Positions 8,740 through 18,176 of a stretch of DNA of 64,000 nt are shown piece after piece (within the stretch, counting starts at the first letter, position 1; every line of letters starts with the position of its first letter). Below the pieces are notes generated by a model. It had not been told where the DNA came from. It did not search any database and saw nothing but the letters and a program-made list of their open reading frames with translations. The translations under genes were made by a program, and so were the position numbers. The stretch is from an uncultured Alteromonadaceae bacterium (GTDB lineage: Bacteria > Pseudomonadota > Gammaproteobacteria > Enterobacterales > Alteromonadaceae): contig CANMXU010000009.1 in NCBI GenBank assembly GCA_947501935.1, positions 81,514 through 145,513 on the forward strand. Direction: 5' to 3'.

Positions 8740-9990
8740 ATGGCTGATTTTTATCAAAATGGTGTGGTAACAACACTGCACAACTTGTCGCAAAGAGACC
8801 CTGCAACGTTTGAAGATGAATTACTTGAGTTCTCAAAAGAGCGCCCGCTCGGGCTTATTTTACCGTCACTTTATTCCGAGCTTGAAACCAAAGCCCTACC
8901 CGACATTATCAATAAAATTAAAGACGTTAAATATTTATCACAAATAGTGATTGGCTTAGACCGAGCCAACCTTGACCAATATAAACACGCGCTTAAGTTT
9001 TTCAAACAACTACCTCAACATCATAGAGTTTTGTGGAATGATGGCCCTCGCCTACAAGCGATTGACGCAAAACTACAAGCCCTTGAATTAGCGCCAAAAC
9101 AGCAAGGTAAAGGCCGCAATGTTTGGTATTGCATGGGTTATATTTTAGCCTCGAAAAAGGCTGAATCTATCGCACTGCATGATTGTGATATTTTAACTTA
9201 CGACCGACAGTTGCTTGACCGCTTGCTTTATCCGGTTGCGAATCCTTCATTTAACTATGAATTTACCAAAGGTTTTTACGCCCGCGTTGCCAGTGGCAAA
9301 ATTAACGGCAGAGTTTCGCGTTTATTAGTAACACCTTTGATAAAAGCCTTGAAAAAAACCGTCGGCCATAGTGATTATTTAGAATACATGGACAGCTTTT
9401 TATACCCGCTAGCCGGTGAATTTGCTTTCAGACGTGACGTATTAACCGACATTCGTATACCGAGTGATTGGGGCTTAGAAATAGGCGTATTATCAGAAAT
9501 GCACCGTAATTATTCAGCCAACCGTATTTGCCAAGTTGATATTGCCTCAACCTACGATCATAAACATCAAGACTTATCTTTAGATAGCACTGATGGCGGC
9601 TTATCTAAAATGTCGATTGATATCAGCAAGGCGTTAATCCGCAAACTGGCCACTCATGGTGAAACCTTTACCGCCGAAAGATTTAGAACCCTAAAAGCGA
9701 CCTATTACCGTATCGCCCTAGATTATGTGGAAACCTATCGTCACGACGCCATTATGAATGGCTTATCACTTGATATTCACAGTGAAGAAAAAGCCGTAGA
9801 AATGTTTGCGCAAAATATTTTAACTGCTGGTAATACCTTTTTAGAGCAACCGATGGAAACCCCATTTATTCCCTCTTGGAGCCGAGTGATCAGCGCCATT
9901 CCAGATATTCTTGAACAAATTCAACAAGCGGTTGAATTAGATACTCAAGAGTTTGAGGCGGCATTAAATGAGGATAAAGTTTATGGCTAA
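8740..9990 (+). CDS. gpgS: Glucosyl-3-phosphoglycerate synthase (GT-A glycosyltransferase)
   Basis: 416 residues with a good ribosome site (AGAGG). The fold is a retaining GT-A transferase. The segment IVIGLDRAN near residue 70 follows the first strands, and the metal-binding DxD occurs as HDCDILTYD near residue 147. The segment [15 protein letters not shown] follows. Length and motifs fit the GT81-type enzymes that transfer glucose from a nucleotide sugar to 3-phosphoglycerate. It follows the phosphatase by 74 bp and overlaps the phosphorylase. The product, after phosphatase action, is the compatible solute glucosylglycerate. A mannosyl donor cannot be excluded from sequence alone. Confidence 0.75.
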   Translation: MADFYQNGVVTTLHNLSQRDPATFEDELLEFSKERPLGLILPSLYSELETKALPDIINKIKDVKYLSQIVIGLDRANLDQYKHALKFFKQLPQHHRVLWNDGPRLQAIDAKLQALELAPKQQGKGRNVWYCMGYILASKKAESIALHDCDILTYDRQLLDRLLYPVANPSFNYEFTKGFYARVASGKINGRVSRLLVTPLIKALKKTVGHSDYLEYMDSFLYPLAGEFAFRRDVLTDIRIPSDWGLEIGVLSEMHRNYSANRICQVDIASTYDHKHQDLSLDSTDGGLSKMSIDISKALIRKLATHGETFTAERFRTLKATYYRIALDYVETYRHDAIMNGLSLDIHSEEKAVEMFAQNILTAGNTFLEQPMETPFIPSWSRVISAIPDILEQIQQAVELDTQEFEAALNEDKVYG

Positions 9991-11737
9991 TGCGCTTTCA
10001 CCACTCAAACAAAAACTCAGCCAGCAACTGAGCTTCATTTATCAAGATGTTGCCCTAGCACAGTCTTATGATGATATTGCTCAAGAGTTGCTTGAGGTAA
10101 TGGCTTTAACTGAAAATATTGAGATGCCAGAGCCGCACACTAATAATTGGTCACAGCGGGATATATGTTTAATCACCTACGGCGATAGCATTATGCGTGA
10201 TGGCGAAGCGCCGCTGCATACGCTAAAGCGCTTTCTAGATAACAACGTCAGCGAAGTGATCAACAGCGTGCATATTCTGCCGTTTTTTCCGTATAGCTCT
10301 GATGACGGTTTTTCGGTGATTGATTACTCTTCGGTCAATGAAGCATTAGGTTCATGGCAAGATATTAAAGACATTAGTAGCAGCTATCATTTAATGTCAG
10401 ATCTGGTGATTAATCACTGTTCAAGTCGTAGTGCTTGGTTTAGTCATTTCATCGAAGGGCAAGGTGAAGGTAGTGATTTTTTCTTTACCACCGAACCTGA
10501 AAATAACTTATCTGATGTGGTGAGGCCGCGTACGTCGCCACTGCTAAAAGAAGTCGACACCGCTAACGGCAAAGCCTTTGTTTGGTGTACTTTTAGTCAT
10601 GACCAAGTTGACTTTGATTTTAGAAACCCCGCCGTGCTCAAAGCTTTTGTTAGCATCATTAAGCAATATTTAGACGCTGGCGTGAAAATTTTCCGCTTAG
10701 ACGCGATTGCTTTTTTATGGAAAGTGGTTGGCACAAGCTGCATTAACTTACCGCAAACCCATGAAGTGGTTAGGTTACTGCGCACCTTAATTGAAGCTGC
10801 CCAGCCCGATGCCATCATCATTACCGAAACCAATATTCCCAATACCCAAAACCTCACCTATTTTGGTAATGCTAACGAAGCTCACGGTATTTATAACTTT
10901 TCTTTGCCGCCGTTACTGCTTAATACCTTGCTCACAGGCAACTGTTTGTATTTAAAACGTTGGTTAATGAGCATGCCGCCGGCACAAGACGGCACCATGT
11001 ATTTTAACTTTATTGCCTCACACGACGGTATTGGTTTACGCCCTGCGGAAGGCTTACTTAATGAGCACGAACTTGAACAACTCACTTCAACCGTGGCCGA
11101 TTTTGGCGGTAAAGTGTCATGGCGAACCACCGAAAGTGGCACGCAAAAAGCTTATGAATTAAATATTTCCCTTTTTGATGCTTTGCAAGGCACAATCAAA
11201 GGCAAAGATCAGTGGAATTTTGAACGCTTCATTTGCGCCCATAGCATTATGTTTGCCTTAGAGGGCATGCCGGGCTTATATATTCATAGCTTATTGGGCA
11301 CGCAAAATGACTATAAAAAGCTCGCCAATACCCATCATAACCGCTCAATTAATCGTCATCGTTGGCAAGAAGGATTACTCAATGAAGCGCTTGATGATGA
11401 AAATGTACATCATCAAAAAGTATTAACTGCGATAACAAATTTACTGAAAATTCGTATTAATCAGCCAGCTTTTCATCCTAATGCCACGCAATTTACTTTG
11501 CATTTAGGACTACAATTATTTGGCTTTTGGCGTCAAAGCCAGAACCGCATGCAAAGTATTTTTTGTGTCAGTAATATCAGCGACCAAACCATGACCTTGC
11601 CGCTAAGTGAGCTTAATTTAATTGTGACTGAAAGTTGGTTTGAGTTAATTTCAAACACTGAAATTACTAACCTTACCGAGCAAATGGAACTAAGCCCTTA
11701 TCAAACCGTGTGGATCTGCAATACCAGCGCTGCTTAG
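9983..11737 (+). CDS. GH13_18 sugar phosphorylase, probably glucosylglycerate phosphorylase
   Basis: 584 residues from the ATG at 9983, which has AGGA eight bases upstream; an earlier ATG at 9968 lacks a site. It overlaps the synthase by eight bases. GH13 catalytic motifs are visible: nucleophile Asp in FRLDAIAF (about 239), acid/base Glu in ITETNIPN (about 281) and [12 protein letters not shown] (about 345). The block [20 protein letters not shown] is typical of sucrose-phosphorylase-like enzymes. Subfamily 18 contains sucrose, sucrose-6-phosphate and glucosylglycerate phosphorylases; the operon points to the last. The reaction would be glucosylglycerate plus phosphate giving glucose-1-phosphate and glycerate. 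Having synthesis and breakdown in one operon makes a potential cycle. Confidence 0.75.
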   Translation: MANALSPLKQKLSQQLSFIYQDVALAQSYDDIAQELLEVMALTENIEMPEPHTNNWSQRDICLITYGDSIMRDGEAPLHTLKRFLDNNVSEVINSVHILPFFPYSSDDGFSVIDYSSVNEALGSWQDIKDISSSYHLMSDLVINHCSSRSAWFSHFIEGQGEGSDFFFTTEPENNLSDVVRPRTSPLLKEVDTANGKAFVWCTFSHDQVDFDFRNPAVLKAFVSIIKQYLDAGVKIFRLDAIAFLWKVVGTSCINLPQTHEVVRLLRTLIEAAQPDAIIITETNIPNTQNLTYFGNANEAHGIYNFSLPPLLLNTLLTGNCLYLKRWLMSMPPAQDGTMYFNFIASHDGIGLRPAEGLLNEHELEQLTSTVADFGGKVSWRTTESGTQKAYELNISLFDALQGTIKGKDQWNFERFICAHSIMFALEGMPGLYIHSLLGTQNDYKKLANTHHNRSINRHRWQEGLLNEALDDENVHHQKVLTAITNLLKIRINQPAFHPNATQFTLHLGLQLFGFWRQSQNRMQSIFCVSNISDQTMTLPLSELNLIVTESWFELISNTEITNLTEQMELSPYQTVWICNTSAA

Positions 11738-11765
11738 TATTGTTATAACAGTAAGAAAAATTGCC

Positions 11766-11799
11766 AATGGCTCGTTACTTTACAATGTGTTGAGCCATT
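11766..11799 (+). terminator. Weak hairpin after the glucosylglycerate operon
   Basis: Arms AATGGCTC (11766-11773) and GAGCCATT (11792-11799) pair perfectly around an 18-base loop, followed by TCTGCTATTT. The loop is long and the T run broken, so termination would be inefficient. Confidence 0.35.
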
Positions 11800-11898
11800 T
11801 CTGCTATTTAACACCGCCTAAAAGGTGATCAACAAAGTGAGCTTTAATGCTAAAGTATCAAAAATTATCATTGTAAATAAAAATAAGTACACTTCATT

Positions 11899-12771
11899 AT
11901 GATAAACCCTAGTTGGTTAAAAACATTTTGCGCACTAGCAGATATTGGTCACTTCACTAAAACCGCTGAATCTTTATTTATGACCCAGTCAGGAGTGAGC
12001 CAACATATTAAAAAGTTAGAGCAACAGCTTGATACCGCTTTACTTATCAGAGAAGGAAAGTCTTTTTCATTAACCGAAGCGGGTATGAAACTGCATCAAC
12101 AAGGACGGGAATTACTGCAAAGTAGTGAAGATTTGGTCACGTTAATTAAGCAAGACGAACCTTGCATTGGCACAGTAAAAATAGCCTCGCCAGGCAGTAT
12201 AGGTTTAAAACTCTACCCCTATTTACTTAACCTGCAGCAAAAAAATCCACAGCTGATCATCGATTATGCCTTCGCGCCGAATCATACTATTGAGCAAAAT
12301 TTAGCAGAGCGTTCGATAGACATAGGTTTAGTGACCGAGCTAAGCCACGTTAGTACTTTAGCTTATACAAAAGTTGCGTTAGAACCATTGGTTTTAGTAA
12401 CTCCAGAGAATATTAAAACTGTAAGTTGGCAAGTGCTAACAAAACTTGGCTTTATTGCTCACCCTGACGCTAGCCACCATGCGCAATTACTTTTAAGTAA
12501 AAATTTCCCTGAGTTTGAACATATCCAGCAATTTACTCATAAAGGATTTTCGAACCAAATTAGCTTAATTTTAGAGCCGGTTAGCCGAGGTTTAGGCTTT
12601 AGCGTTTTACCATTACATGCTGCCAATGCTTTTAGTAATCAAGCAGCGATAAAAATACATACCCTGCCACAACCAGTGAGTGAAAGTTTGTACTTATGCA
12701 CCAACCGACAGGCTTATCAAACTAAACGCAACCAATATATTAAATCACTAGTACTTGAATATTTGTCTTAG
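11899..12771 (+). CDS. LysR family transcriptional regulator
   Basis: 290 residues. The N-terminal winged helix-turn-helix (about 3-62) includes FTKTAESLFMTQSGVSQHIKKLE. The C-terminal effector-binding domain (about 88-285) has the usual two-lobe pattern (GTVKIASPGSIGLKLYPYLL). It stands alone, between the sugar operon and a convergent CadC-like gene only 27 bp away. Its effector and targets are unknown. Regulation of the upstream operon is possible, but the LysR gene is downstream and same-strand, not in the usual divergent position. Confidence 0.85.
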   Translation: MINPSWLKTFCALADIGHFTKTAESLFMTQSGVSQHIKKLEQQLDTALLIREGKSFSLTEAGMKLHQQGRELLQSSEDLVTLIKQDEPCIGTVKIASPGSIGLKLYPYLLNLQQKNPQLIIDYAFAPNHTIEQNLAERSIDIGLVTELSHVSTLAYTKVALEPLVLVTPENIKTVSWQVLTKLGFIAHPDASHHAQLLLSKNFPEFEHIQQFTHKGFSNQISLILEPVSRGLGFSVLPLHAANAFSNQAAIKIHTLPQPVSESLYLCTNRQAYQTKRNQYIKSLVLEYLS

Positions 12772-12798
12772 TTAGAATCTTAGTTAGGTCTTAGTTAG
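12767..12798. repeat. Three copies of CTTAGTTAG joining two convergent stop codons
   Basis: CTTAGTTAG occurs at 12767-12775, 12779-12787 and 12790-12798. The first copy contains the LysR stop TAG, and the last abuts the reverse-strand stop of the CadC-like gene at 12799. It looks like slippage-generated DNA between two 3' ends. No terminator hairpin is visible here. Confidence 0.6.
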
Positions 12799-14409
12799 CT
12801 AGTTGTTTAATGCGTTATATTTAGCACTAGCATCTTTAGCTTTTATCATTAAGCTGGTTAACTCTCTTTGCTGCGCTATAGCTAACGATTTAGCCGTAGA
12901 TGTTTTCGCCAGCTCAAGATCATTTTGCAAAAACGCCGTCTCCGCAACATAGAGTAAATTGTTCACTTCTCCAAACGGACATTTAATAATTTTATGTTGG
13001 CTGATCGCCAGCTGATAAAACTTTCTTGCTAATGGGTATTGTTTAGTAGAACGGTACAAGTGTCCTTGTGCTTCGGCTAAATAGCCAAGGTATAACCAGT
13101 CTTGCGCTTTATTGGCAACAATAGTCGCTTCAGTAAAAATTGCCAGAGCCTGATCAGTCCGACCAAATTGCAATTCATTAAGCCCTTGCCAAAATTTAAG
13201 TCGACCATATTCTCGTTGCCCAAGATCTGATGCTATCAACTGGCTTTGCGTTGCAGAAAGCGCTTCTACTGAGGTGACTAACGCAGCTATTTGTTTGGTT
13301 TTCTTCAAATACGCTGATACTTCAGCCAATAACCTTACCGCTTTAAGGTTTGTTGGTTCAATTTCTAATAGCGACTTCAAATACTGCTCAGTCGCTTCGT
13401 AGTCGTCGTTATTTTTTCTGTCTAAAGCTTGAGCCAATAACTGATTGACTAAATTATTATGGTAAGTATTAAATGGCGCAGCCTTTATACCTAAACGCAT
13501 AGCAACAATTTTCGCGAGCTGGTCAATGCCATCGTAAATATCGGCATTGAGTAGCACTCCACGTTCAATGTTTTGTCGAGTGCGAAAAGTATAAATCAAT
13601 TGATAATCGCCAGGGGTGCCATTAAGTTCGGTTTCAATAATTAACTCAGCCCCTGATACTGCAAAAATTTTCCCAACTTGTTCTGCACCAAAATCGAGTA
13701 AAGGCAACTGCGCCCGTTTCATAATGTCGAGCACGTCATCAACTTGCATAACCCCATATTCGCTTGATGACGGTAGCTGTTGAATTAACTGGTCCATAGC
13801 ACCAATTCTGACCCATTTATGGTCACGATCGTTAATATGCTCTTTTACCGGCAAGACAATAATAGAGCCGTCAACGGGCTTATAGTTTGCTGCACGCTGC
13901 ACTTTTAAATGACTATTCGAGTTTTGCCATTGCTTAAAACTCCAACCTATTAAAGTGAGTAAGCTTAAAGCGACAATAAGATAAAGTGCTTTTTTCTGCT
14001 TTGTTAAGCCTAATTTTTTTGATGATTGATTATGCTGATTTACTGATGCTGCGCTTATATTTTCACCTGTTTTTTTAGCACTACTTGCTACTGAGGATGG
14101 CTGCGTAACCAAGTTAACATCACCTATCCACTGGTAACCTTTTCTTGGAAAAGTTTTTATAGCATCAATGCTGCCAAAAGCTTTACGTAGTTCCTTAATC
14201 GATTGAAAAATAACTTGCTCGTCAACAGCAACATCATCCCAAATAACGCTAAGCATCGTTTCTTTGCTGATAAGCTCGTTAGGATGTGCCAAAAAAAGTG
14301 CCAATAACTCAAACGACTTTGAGCGTATTTTTATTTCTTCACCTTGAAAATGCACGCTTCGTTGCAGCAAGTTTATTTGGTACTTATCATTCAAAGTAGT
14401 TTCTGACAC
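12799..14409 (-). CDS. CadC-like membrane-bound transcriptional regulator with TPR-like domain
   Basis: 536 residues from the GTG at 14409, chosen because AAAGGA lies seven bases ahead; an upstream TTG at 14457 has no such site. An OmpR/PhoB-type winged helix (about 5-95, with IRSKSFELLALFLAHPNELISKE) is followed by a charged linker. A single membrane segment (ALYLIVALSLLTLIGW, near 140) leads to a large periplasmic part. That part begins with a fold seen in CadC relatives (SIIVLPVKEHINDRD) and ends in TPR-like helical pairs from about 330. Such one-component regulators bind DNA from the membrane. It is divergent from the CPBP protease gene, and a three-repeat operator candidate lies between them. 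Confidence 0.8.
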   Translation of the reverse strand: MSETTLNDKYQINLLQRSVHFQGEEIKIRSKSFELLALFLAHPNELISKETMLSVIWDDVAVDEQVIFQSIKELRKAFGSIDAIKTFPRKGYQWIGDVNLVTQPSSVASSAKKTGENISAASVNQHNQSSKKLGLTKQKKALYLIVALSLLTLIGWSFKQWQNSNSHLKVQRAANYKPVDGSIIVLPVKEHINDRDHKWVRIGAMDQLIQQLPSSSEYGVMQVDDVLDIMKRAQLPLLDFGAEQVGKIFAVSGAELIIETELNGTPGDYQLIYTFRTRQNIERGVLLNADIYDGIDQLAKIVAMRLGIKAAPFNTYHNNLVNQLLAQALDRKNNDDYEATEQYLKSLLEIEPTNLKAVRLLAEVSAYLKKTKQIAALVTSVEALSATQSQLIASDLGQREYGRLKFWQGLNELQFGRTDQALAIFTEATIVANKAQDWLYLGYLAEAQGHLYRSTKQYPLARKFYQLAISQHKIIKCPFGEVNNLLYVAETAFLQNDLELAKTSTAKSLAIAQQRELTSLMIKAKDASAKYNALNN

Positions 14410-14544
14410 GTTTAATCCTTTTGCTGTGAAACGGAAAATATCACTTAGCTTTACCAATCAAGTTTAATGATACGCTATTACTGCTTAAAACAGAATCAAG
14501 AAGCCATAACCAACATAAAACATAACCCCCTGTTAAATATGTAA

Positions 14545-14570
14545 TTTCAGAAAATTTCAGATAGTTTCAC
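14545..14570 (+). promoter_or_regulatory. Three direct repeats TTTCAG/TTTCAG/TTTCAC in 10 bp phase
   Basis: Hexamers at 14545-14550, 14555-14560 and 14565-14570 start exactly 10 bp apart, one DNA turn each. They sit in the divergent region between the CadC-like regulator (start 14409) and the CPBP protease (start 14625). Winged-helix proteins of the OmpR/PhoB type bind head-to-tail direct repeats of 10-11 bp, so this is a natural operator candidate for the adjacent regulator. Confidence 0.5.
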
Positions 14571-14624
14571 TTACAAAAACATCACTTTATCGACAAGATG
14601 GCTTACACATTCAAGGAGAACAAA

Positions 14625-15431
14625 ATGTTGAAACTTCAAACCTTAGCAAAACAACAACCCAAATTATTTACAGCCTTACTGGTAATAACTTGCATCTTAG
14701 TGCTTTACAGTACTTCATTATTTAATTTCAGCAACGAGTTTAATAAAGACTTAATCAGCTCAGTAATTAAAAATGGCATCAGCCTCACACTGCTTTGGCT
14801 ACTTATTAAAAACAACTGGCTTAACGGCTCATTGCTAACCACGCCTTATAAGGAGTGGCATGCTAAATGGTTGTTGGCATCAATACCTATGGCATTGGTT
14901 GCCTTGCTCAATGTAGTGACTATTGACTGGAGCATTTTAGAATTTACCAGCGTGAAAGTTGTTGGTTGGCTTTATACCAATATTTCAACCGGTATTTTCG
15001 AAGAGCTCATGTTAAGGGGCGTTTGCTTTTATGTACTTTATTTAGCTTGGAAAGATAATAAAAATGGCTTAATGCAAGCCGCACTTTGGCAGGCCATTAT
15101 TTTTGGTTTAGCGCACTATGTAAACTTAACCAAAGCACCTTTCCTTGAAGTGAGCGTGCAAGTTACCTATGCCACCTTAATTGGTATTGGTTTTGCCGGA
15201 TTAGTTGCCTACACCCGTTCGTTATGGCCTGCCATTGTTATTCATTCATTGATTAACTCATTCGGTAGTATCAATAATTTTTTCCAGCCTAACTTTGTCC
15301 CAACGGAAATGTCGATGGCTAACTACGCAGTAGTAGTGACTATTATTGCGCTAATTTGTGCTTTACCTGGTTACCTCTTACTGAAAAAAACCAACACTCA
15401 CTTAGCCACACAACAGTTAACAACCAGTTAA
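14625..15431 (+). CDS. CPBP family intramembrane metalloprotease
   Basis: 268 residues from the ATG at 14625, preceded by AAGGAG at six bases; an ATG at 14598 is less likely. About seven to eight hydrophobic segments are seen. The family motifs are present in order: EELMLRG (EExxxR, near residue 126), FGLAHYVN (near 160) and HSLINSFG (near 205). Members are CAAX-protease/bacteriocin-processing relatives (Abi), acting within the inner membrane. It forms a pair with the exported protein 12 bp downstream and is divergent from the CadC-like regulator. That suggests a membrane-stress or peptide-processing unit; the substrate is unknown. Confidence 0.8.
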   Translation: MLKLQTLAKQQPKLFTALLVITCILVLYSTSLFNFSNEFNKDLISSVIKNGISLTLLWLLIKNNWLNGSLLTTPYKEWHAKWLLASIPMALVALLNVVTIDWSILEFTSVKVVGWLYTNISTGIFEELMLRGVCFYVLYLAWKDNKNGLMQAALWQAIIFGLAHYVNLTKAPFLEVSVQVTYATLIGIGFAGLVAYTRSLWPAIVIHSLINSFGSINNFFQPNFVPTEMSMANYAVVVTIIALICALPGYLLLKKTNTHLATQQLTTS

Positions 15432-15442
15432 AGGACAGCACC

Positions 15443-16231
15443 ATGAAAAATTTTATGTGGTTATTAAAAAGCATCGTTATTATCTGCTTTATGTTGAAAT
15501 TACTACCAAGCCCAGTATTAGCTATAACAAGCGAGCAAACGATAATTACAGAACACAGCGCATTTAGCGCATTAAAACAGGCTATAGATGATAACAAAGC
15601 ACGTCTCAAACACTATAAGGAAGAAAAACAGGCAATAACTCTAATAGAAACCAGTGAAGACAGCGAAGGCAATATTTTCCAACAAGTCTTTATTCCTGAA
15701 GGCTCTGAAAATGGCGTAGCAACTGGGAGCTGGAAAACGCTAAGGCAAGACAGTGATTTTAATCAGTCGGTCAGTATCGCCAGTGAAGTGATTTTTGATA
15801 GCAAAAACTTTGACTTAAGCAAAGCCAAGTTAATTAGCGAGAGCCATTCAACTTGGGTCTTTAGTATCGCTAATATAGTCAACGTTAACAGCGATGAGCA
15901 AATATCGAATCAACAAATGGGAAAAATTGAACAAACCATAGCTAACAAGTTATTTACCGAACTGTTAATTGATAAGCAGTCACAGCAAATACGGGCCTTA
16001 AAAATTTATACTAAAGAGCCATTTAAACAGTCATTTATGGTAAATATTGAAAAATTTGAAATCAGATTATCATTTGCTCAAGCTTGGCCAAATGGTCCGT
16101 TAATTCGTCAAAACTTAACTCGTCATATTGTTGGGAGGTTTGGCTGGCTTGTAGAAATAAACGAACTGATAACCACCAAAACCTCAAAAGTGGCCATGAT
16201 TAATATGGCTGACGCCATGCTAGCGCTATAA
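15443..16231 (+). CDS. Exported protein of unknown function
   Basis: 262 residues from the ATG at 15443 (AAGGA eight bases ahead). The first 27 residues form a signal peptide or anchor (MKNFMWLLKSIVIICFMLKL, then PSPVLA). The rest is a soluble alpha/beta protein with no motif I recognise. It has no cysteines in the mature part and repeated acidic-polar stretches. It lies 12 bp after the CPBP protease and is very probably co-transcribed, so it may be the protease's partner or substrate. A frame extending back into the protease gene lacks support. Confidence 0.6.
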   Translation: MKNFMWLLKSIVIICFMLKLLPSPVLAITSEQTIITEHSAFSALKQAIDDNKARLKHYKEEKQAITLIETSEDSEGNIFQQVFIPEGSENGVATGSWKTLRQDSDFNQSVSIASEVIFDSKNFDLSKAKLISESHSTWVFSIANIVNVNSDEQISNQQMGKIEQTIANKLFTELLIDKQSQQIRALKIYTKEPFKQSFMVNIEKFEIRLSFAQAWPNGPLIRQNLTRHIVGRFGWLVEINELITTKTSKVAMINMADAMLAL

Positions 16232-16269
16232 CTTAGCGCTTAACCATGTTTGTATAATACCGGTAAAAA

Positions 16270-16301
16270 CGATAACAGTTAAAAAACGTTAACTGTTATC
16301 G
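16270..16301. repeat. 13 bp perfect inverted repeat between convergent genes
   Basis: CGATAACAGTTAA (16270-16282) pairs with TTAACTGTTATCG (16289-16301) around AAAACG. It lies between the exported protein and the monooxygenase, which converge. There is no T run, so it may be a protein-binding site or a non-canonical terminator. Confidence 0.5.
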
Positions 16302-16444
16302 ATGTATGATACGGCCGAAGAACAATTACTCGTCAATGTTGAGTCACTACAATGCAACTCAGTATCTAGGTCATACACAGATTGCGATTGAATAACTAGT
16401 GAGTAGGGATGGCTTACTAAACTGAGTATCATTACGCTGTTTTT

Positions 16445-17899
16445 TTATCGCTCATTTTCATTGTTCCTGTTGAGACAGCGACCTCTAGGTTCGTTACTTT
16501 CATGCAGCACAGTTTCAGAATGTAGAAATTGCGCAGCGTCTGCTGAATCTTTCACTTTGATTGCACTGCGCTGTAACATTTCTGCTTCAAACTCTGTTAA
16601 CACACTCGCCCTAATTCCTGCTTTTCGCCAATGTGATAAAGGGCGACATTCTTTAGTAATGCCTCGTGCTAACGCCAGTGCATCCAATAATGCTTGATTA
16701 GCTCCTTGCCCTTTGAATGGACTCATTGGGTGAGCGGCATCTCCGATCAAAGTAACATGCTTACCTTGCTCTAATAATGCTGATTTCAGTGGTGCTCGGT
16801 CATACACCGGATAACCCGAAACTTGGGCTGTGTGTGTCGCTCTTAGAATTTGCGGAATGGGGTCATGCCACTGACACCTGCGATACGCTTCTTCTTTCAG
16901 GGCTTGCGGCCCTTCAGCACTTAACCCCTTTGCCTCTTTTTCTGGCATCGGGAAACTCAACTGCCACATTACAGAGTTTGCGTCATAAGGCATGATGTAA
17001 ATACGCTCATTACCGTTAGCTGTTTGAAAAACCGTAGCAGAATCGAGTAGGTTTCTATCAACACCTTGAATATCTGCTAAAGGACAAATTCCCAAAATAA
17101 CAAGGCAACCTAAATAAGATAATGGCGAAGTATCTTCACCAATTAATAACTTACGCACCGAACTGCGAATACCATCAGCCCCAACAACTAAATCTGCACG
17201 GGCGGTTTTAATTTTACCTTCAACTTCAAAGCGCAGCTCAGCACCATCACTTTCATCTTCGGTAAAGCCTACCAACTGATGCCCCCATTGCACAGCATCA
17301 TGCCCACCTAGCTGTTCAAGTAGTGCTAAGCGTAATGACTGCCTAGCGATATGTATATTGGTGCGTTTTGGTGAGACGGTTGACTCTGACGCCCTCCACT
17401 TTCTGATCCCCCATTCTCCGAGAATTTTTCCTTCGGTTGTATGAACCACATGTCGGGTGGAAACCACGCCGTCGGCTAACGAGAATATACCTAAGCCATC
17501 GATCGCCCTGCTCGCTTGTTGTAAAGTAAGGCCATAACCTTGAGAACGTGCTTCAAAGCCGCTGTCGCGTTCATAAAGAGTAAAAGGGATGCCACGGTGC
17601 AAACAAGCAACGGCTAGCGCCACACCACCGATTCCGCCACCAATAATGGCAAGGTGTGGGTAGCTTTTATCAGGTGAAATTTGGGTAGCAGAATGAATTA
17701 AACCTGAACCTTTACAGTTCAAGCAAGTATCGAGGTGACCTTTAGGGCGAATGGGAGTAATGCCAACACTGTTATTTTGCTCAAAGTCAGCTAGCTCCCT
17801 TTGGTAGCGGAGTTTTGCTTTTTTACGAATTTTCTTACTTTTTTTACCACGGCCCTGACAATCTAGGCAAATAGTCCAGATATTCTCATTATTTACCAC
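16445..17899 (-). CDS. FAD-dependent monooxygenase with N-terminal zinc-finger-like extension
   Basis: 484 residues from a GTG preceded by CAGG. Residues about 80-450 are a group A flavin monooxygenase: GGGIGGVALA (dinucleotide fold, near 86), VGADGIRSSVRKLL (DG motif, near 245) and GDAAHPMSPFKGQGANQALLDA (near 390). Ahead of this sit about 70 residues with two CxxCxGxG motifs (CLDCQGRG and CLNCKGSG). They are separated by about 45 residues, including a Lys/Arg-rich stretch. Paired CxxCxGxG motifs are the zinc-binding elements of the DnaJ central domain, so the extension probably binds zinc. The substrate is unknown. No pathway genes are adjacent; the gene stands alone. Confidence 0.8.
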   Translation of the reverse strand: MVNNENIWTICLDCQGRGKKSKKIRKKAKLRYQRELADFEQNNSVGITPIRPKGHLDTCLNCKGSGLIHSATQISPDKSYPHLAIIGGGIGGVALAVACLHRGIPFTLYERDSGFEARSQGYGLTLQQASRAIDGLGIFSLADGVVSTRHVVHTTEGKILGEWGIRKWRASESTVSPKRTNIHIARQSLRLALLEQLGGHDAVQWGHQLVGFTEDESDGAELRFEVEGKIKTARADLVVGADGIRSSVRKLLIGEDTSPLSYLGCLVILGICPLADIQGVDRNLLDSATVFQTANGNERIYIMPYDANSVMWQLSFPMPEKEAKGLSAEGPQALKEEAYRRCQWHDPIPQILRATHTAQVSGYPVYDRAPLKSALLEQGKHVTLIGDAAHPMSPFKGQGANQALLDALALARGITKECRPLSHWRKAGIRASVLTEFEAEMLQRSAIKVKDSADAAQFLHSETVLHESNEPRGRCLNRNNENER

Positions 17900-18176
17900 C
17901 TTGCACCTGCCCTTTATTTACCAGCTATAGTTTCTATTGAGCAAGAAAAATTCCCTCAATACAGCTAACGTTGATAGCCAAGCGATGATTATAACTTTTA
18001 TTATTGCTGATAAGGTAGATGTATGATCAATCTGAAAGCTAAACGGCCATTTTATTCAAATTGAAACTGATTAGTTGAATTCAAGAGGTGATTGTATAGC
18101 GAATGAGATACTTAGCTTATTAAGTGTGTGGTAAGCCGTGCGAGTAAGCTAAAGCTGTTATATATGAAGAGAAAGC
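17900..18176. other. Intergenic stretch without a supported gene
   Basis: Upstream region of the monooxygenase. It should contain that gene's promoter; no clear hairpin, RNA gene or operator was seen. Confidence 0.4.
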
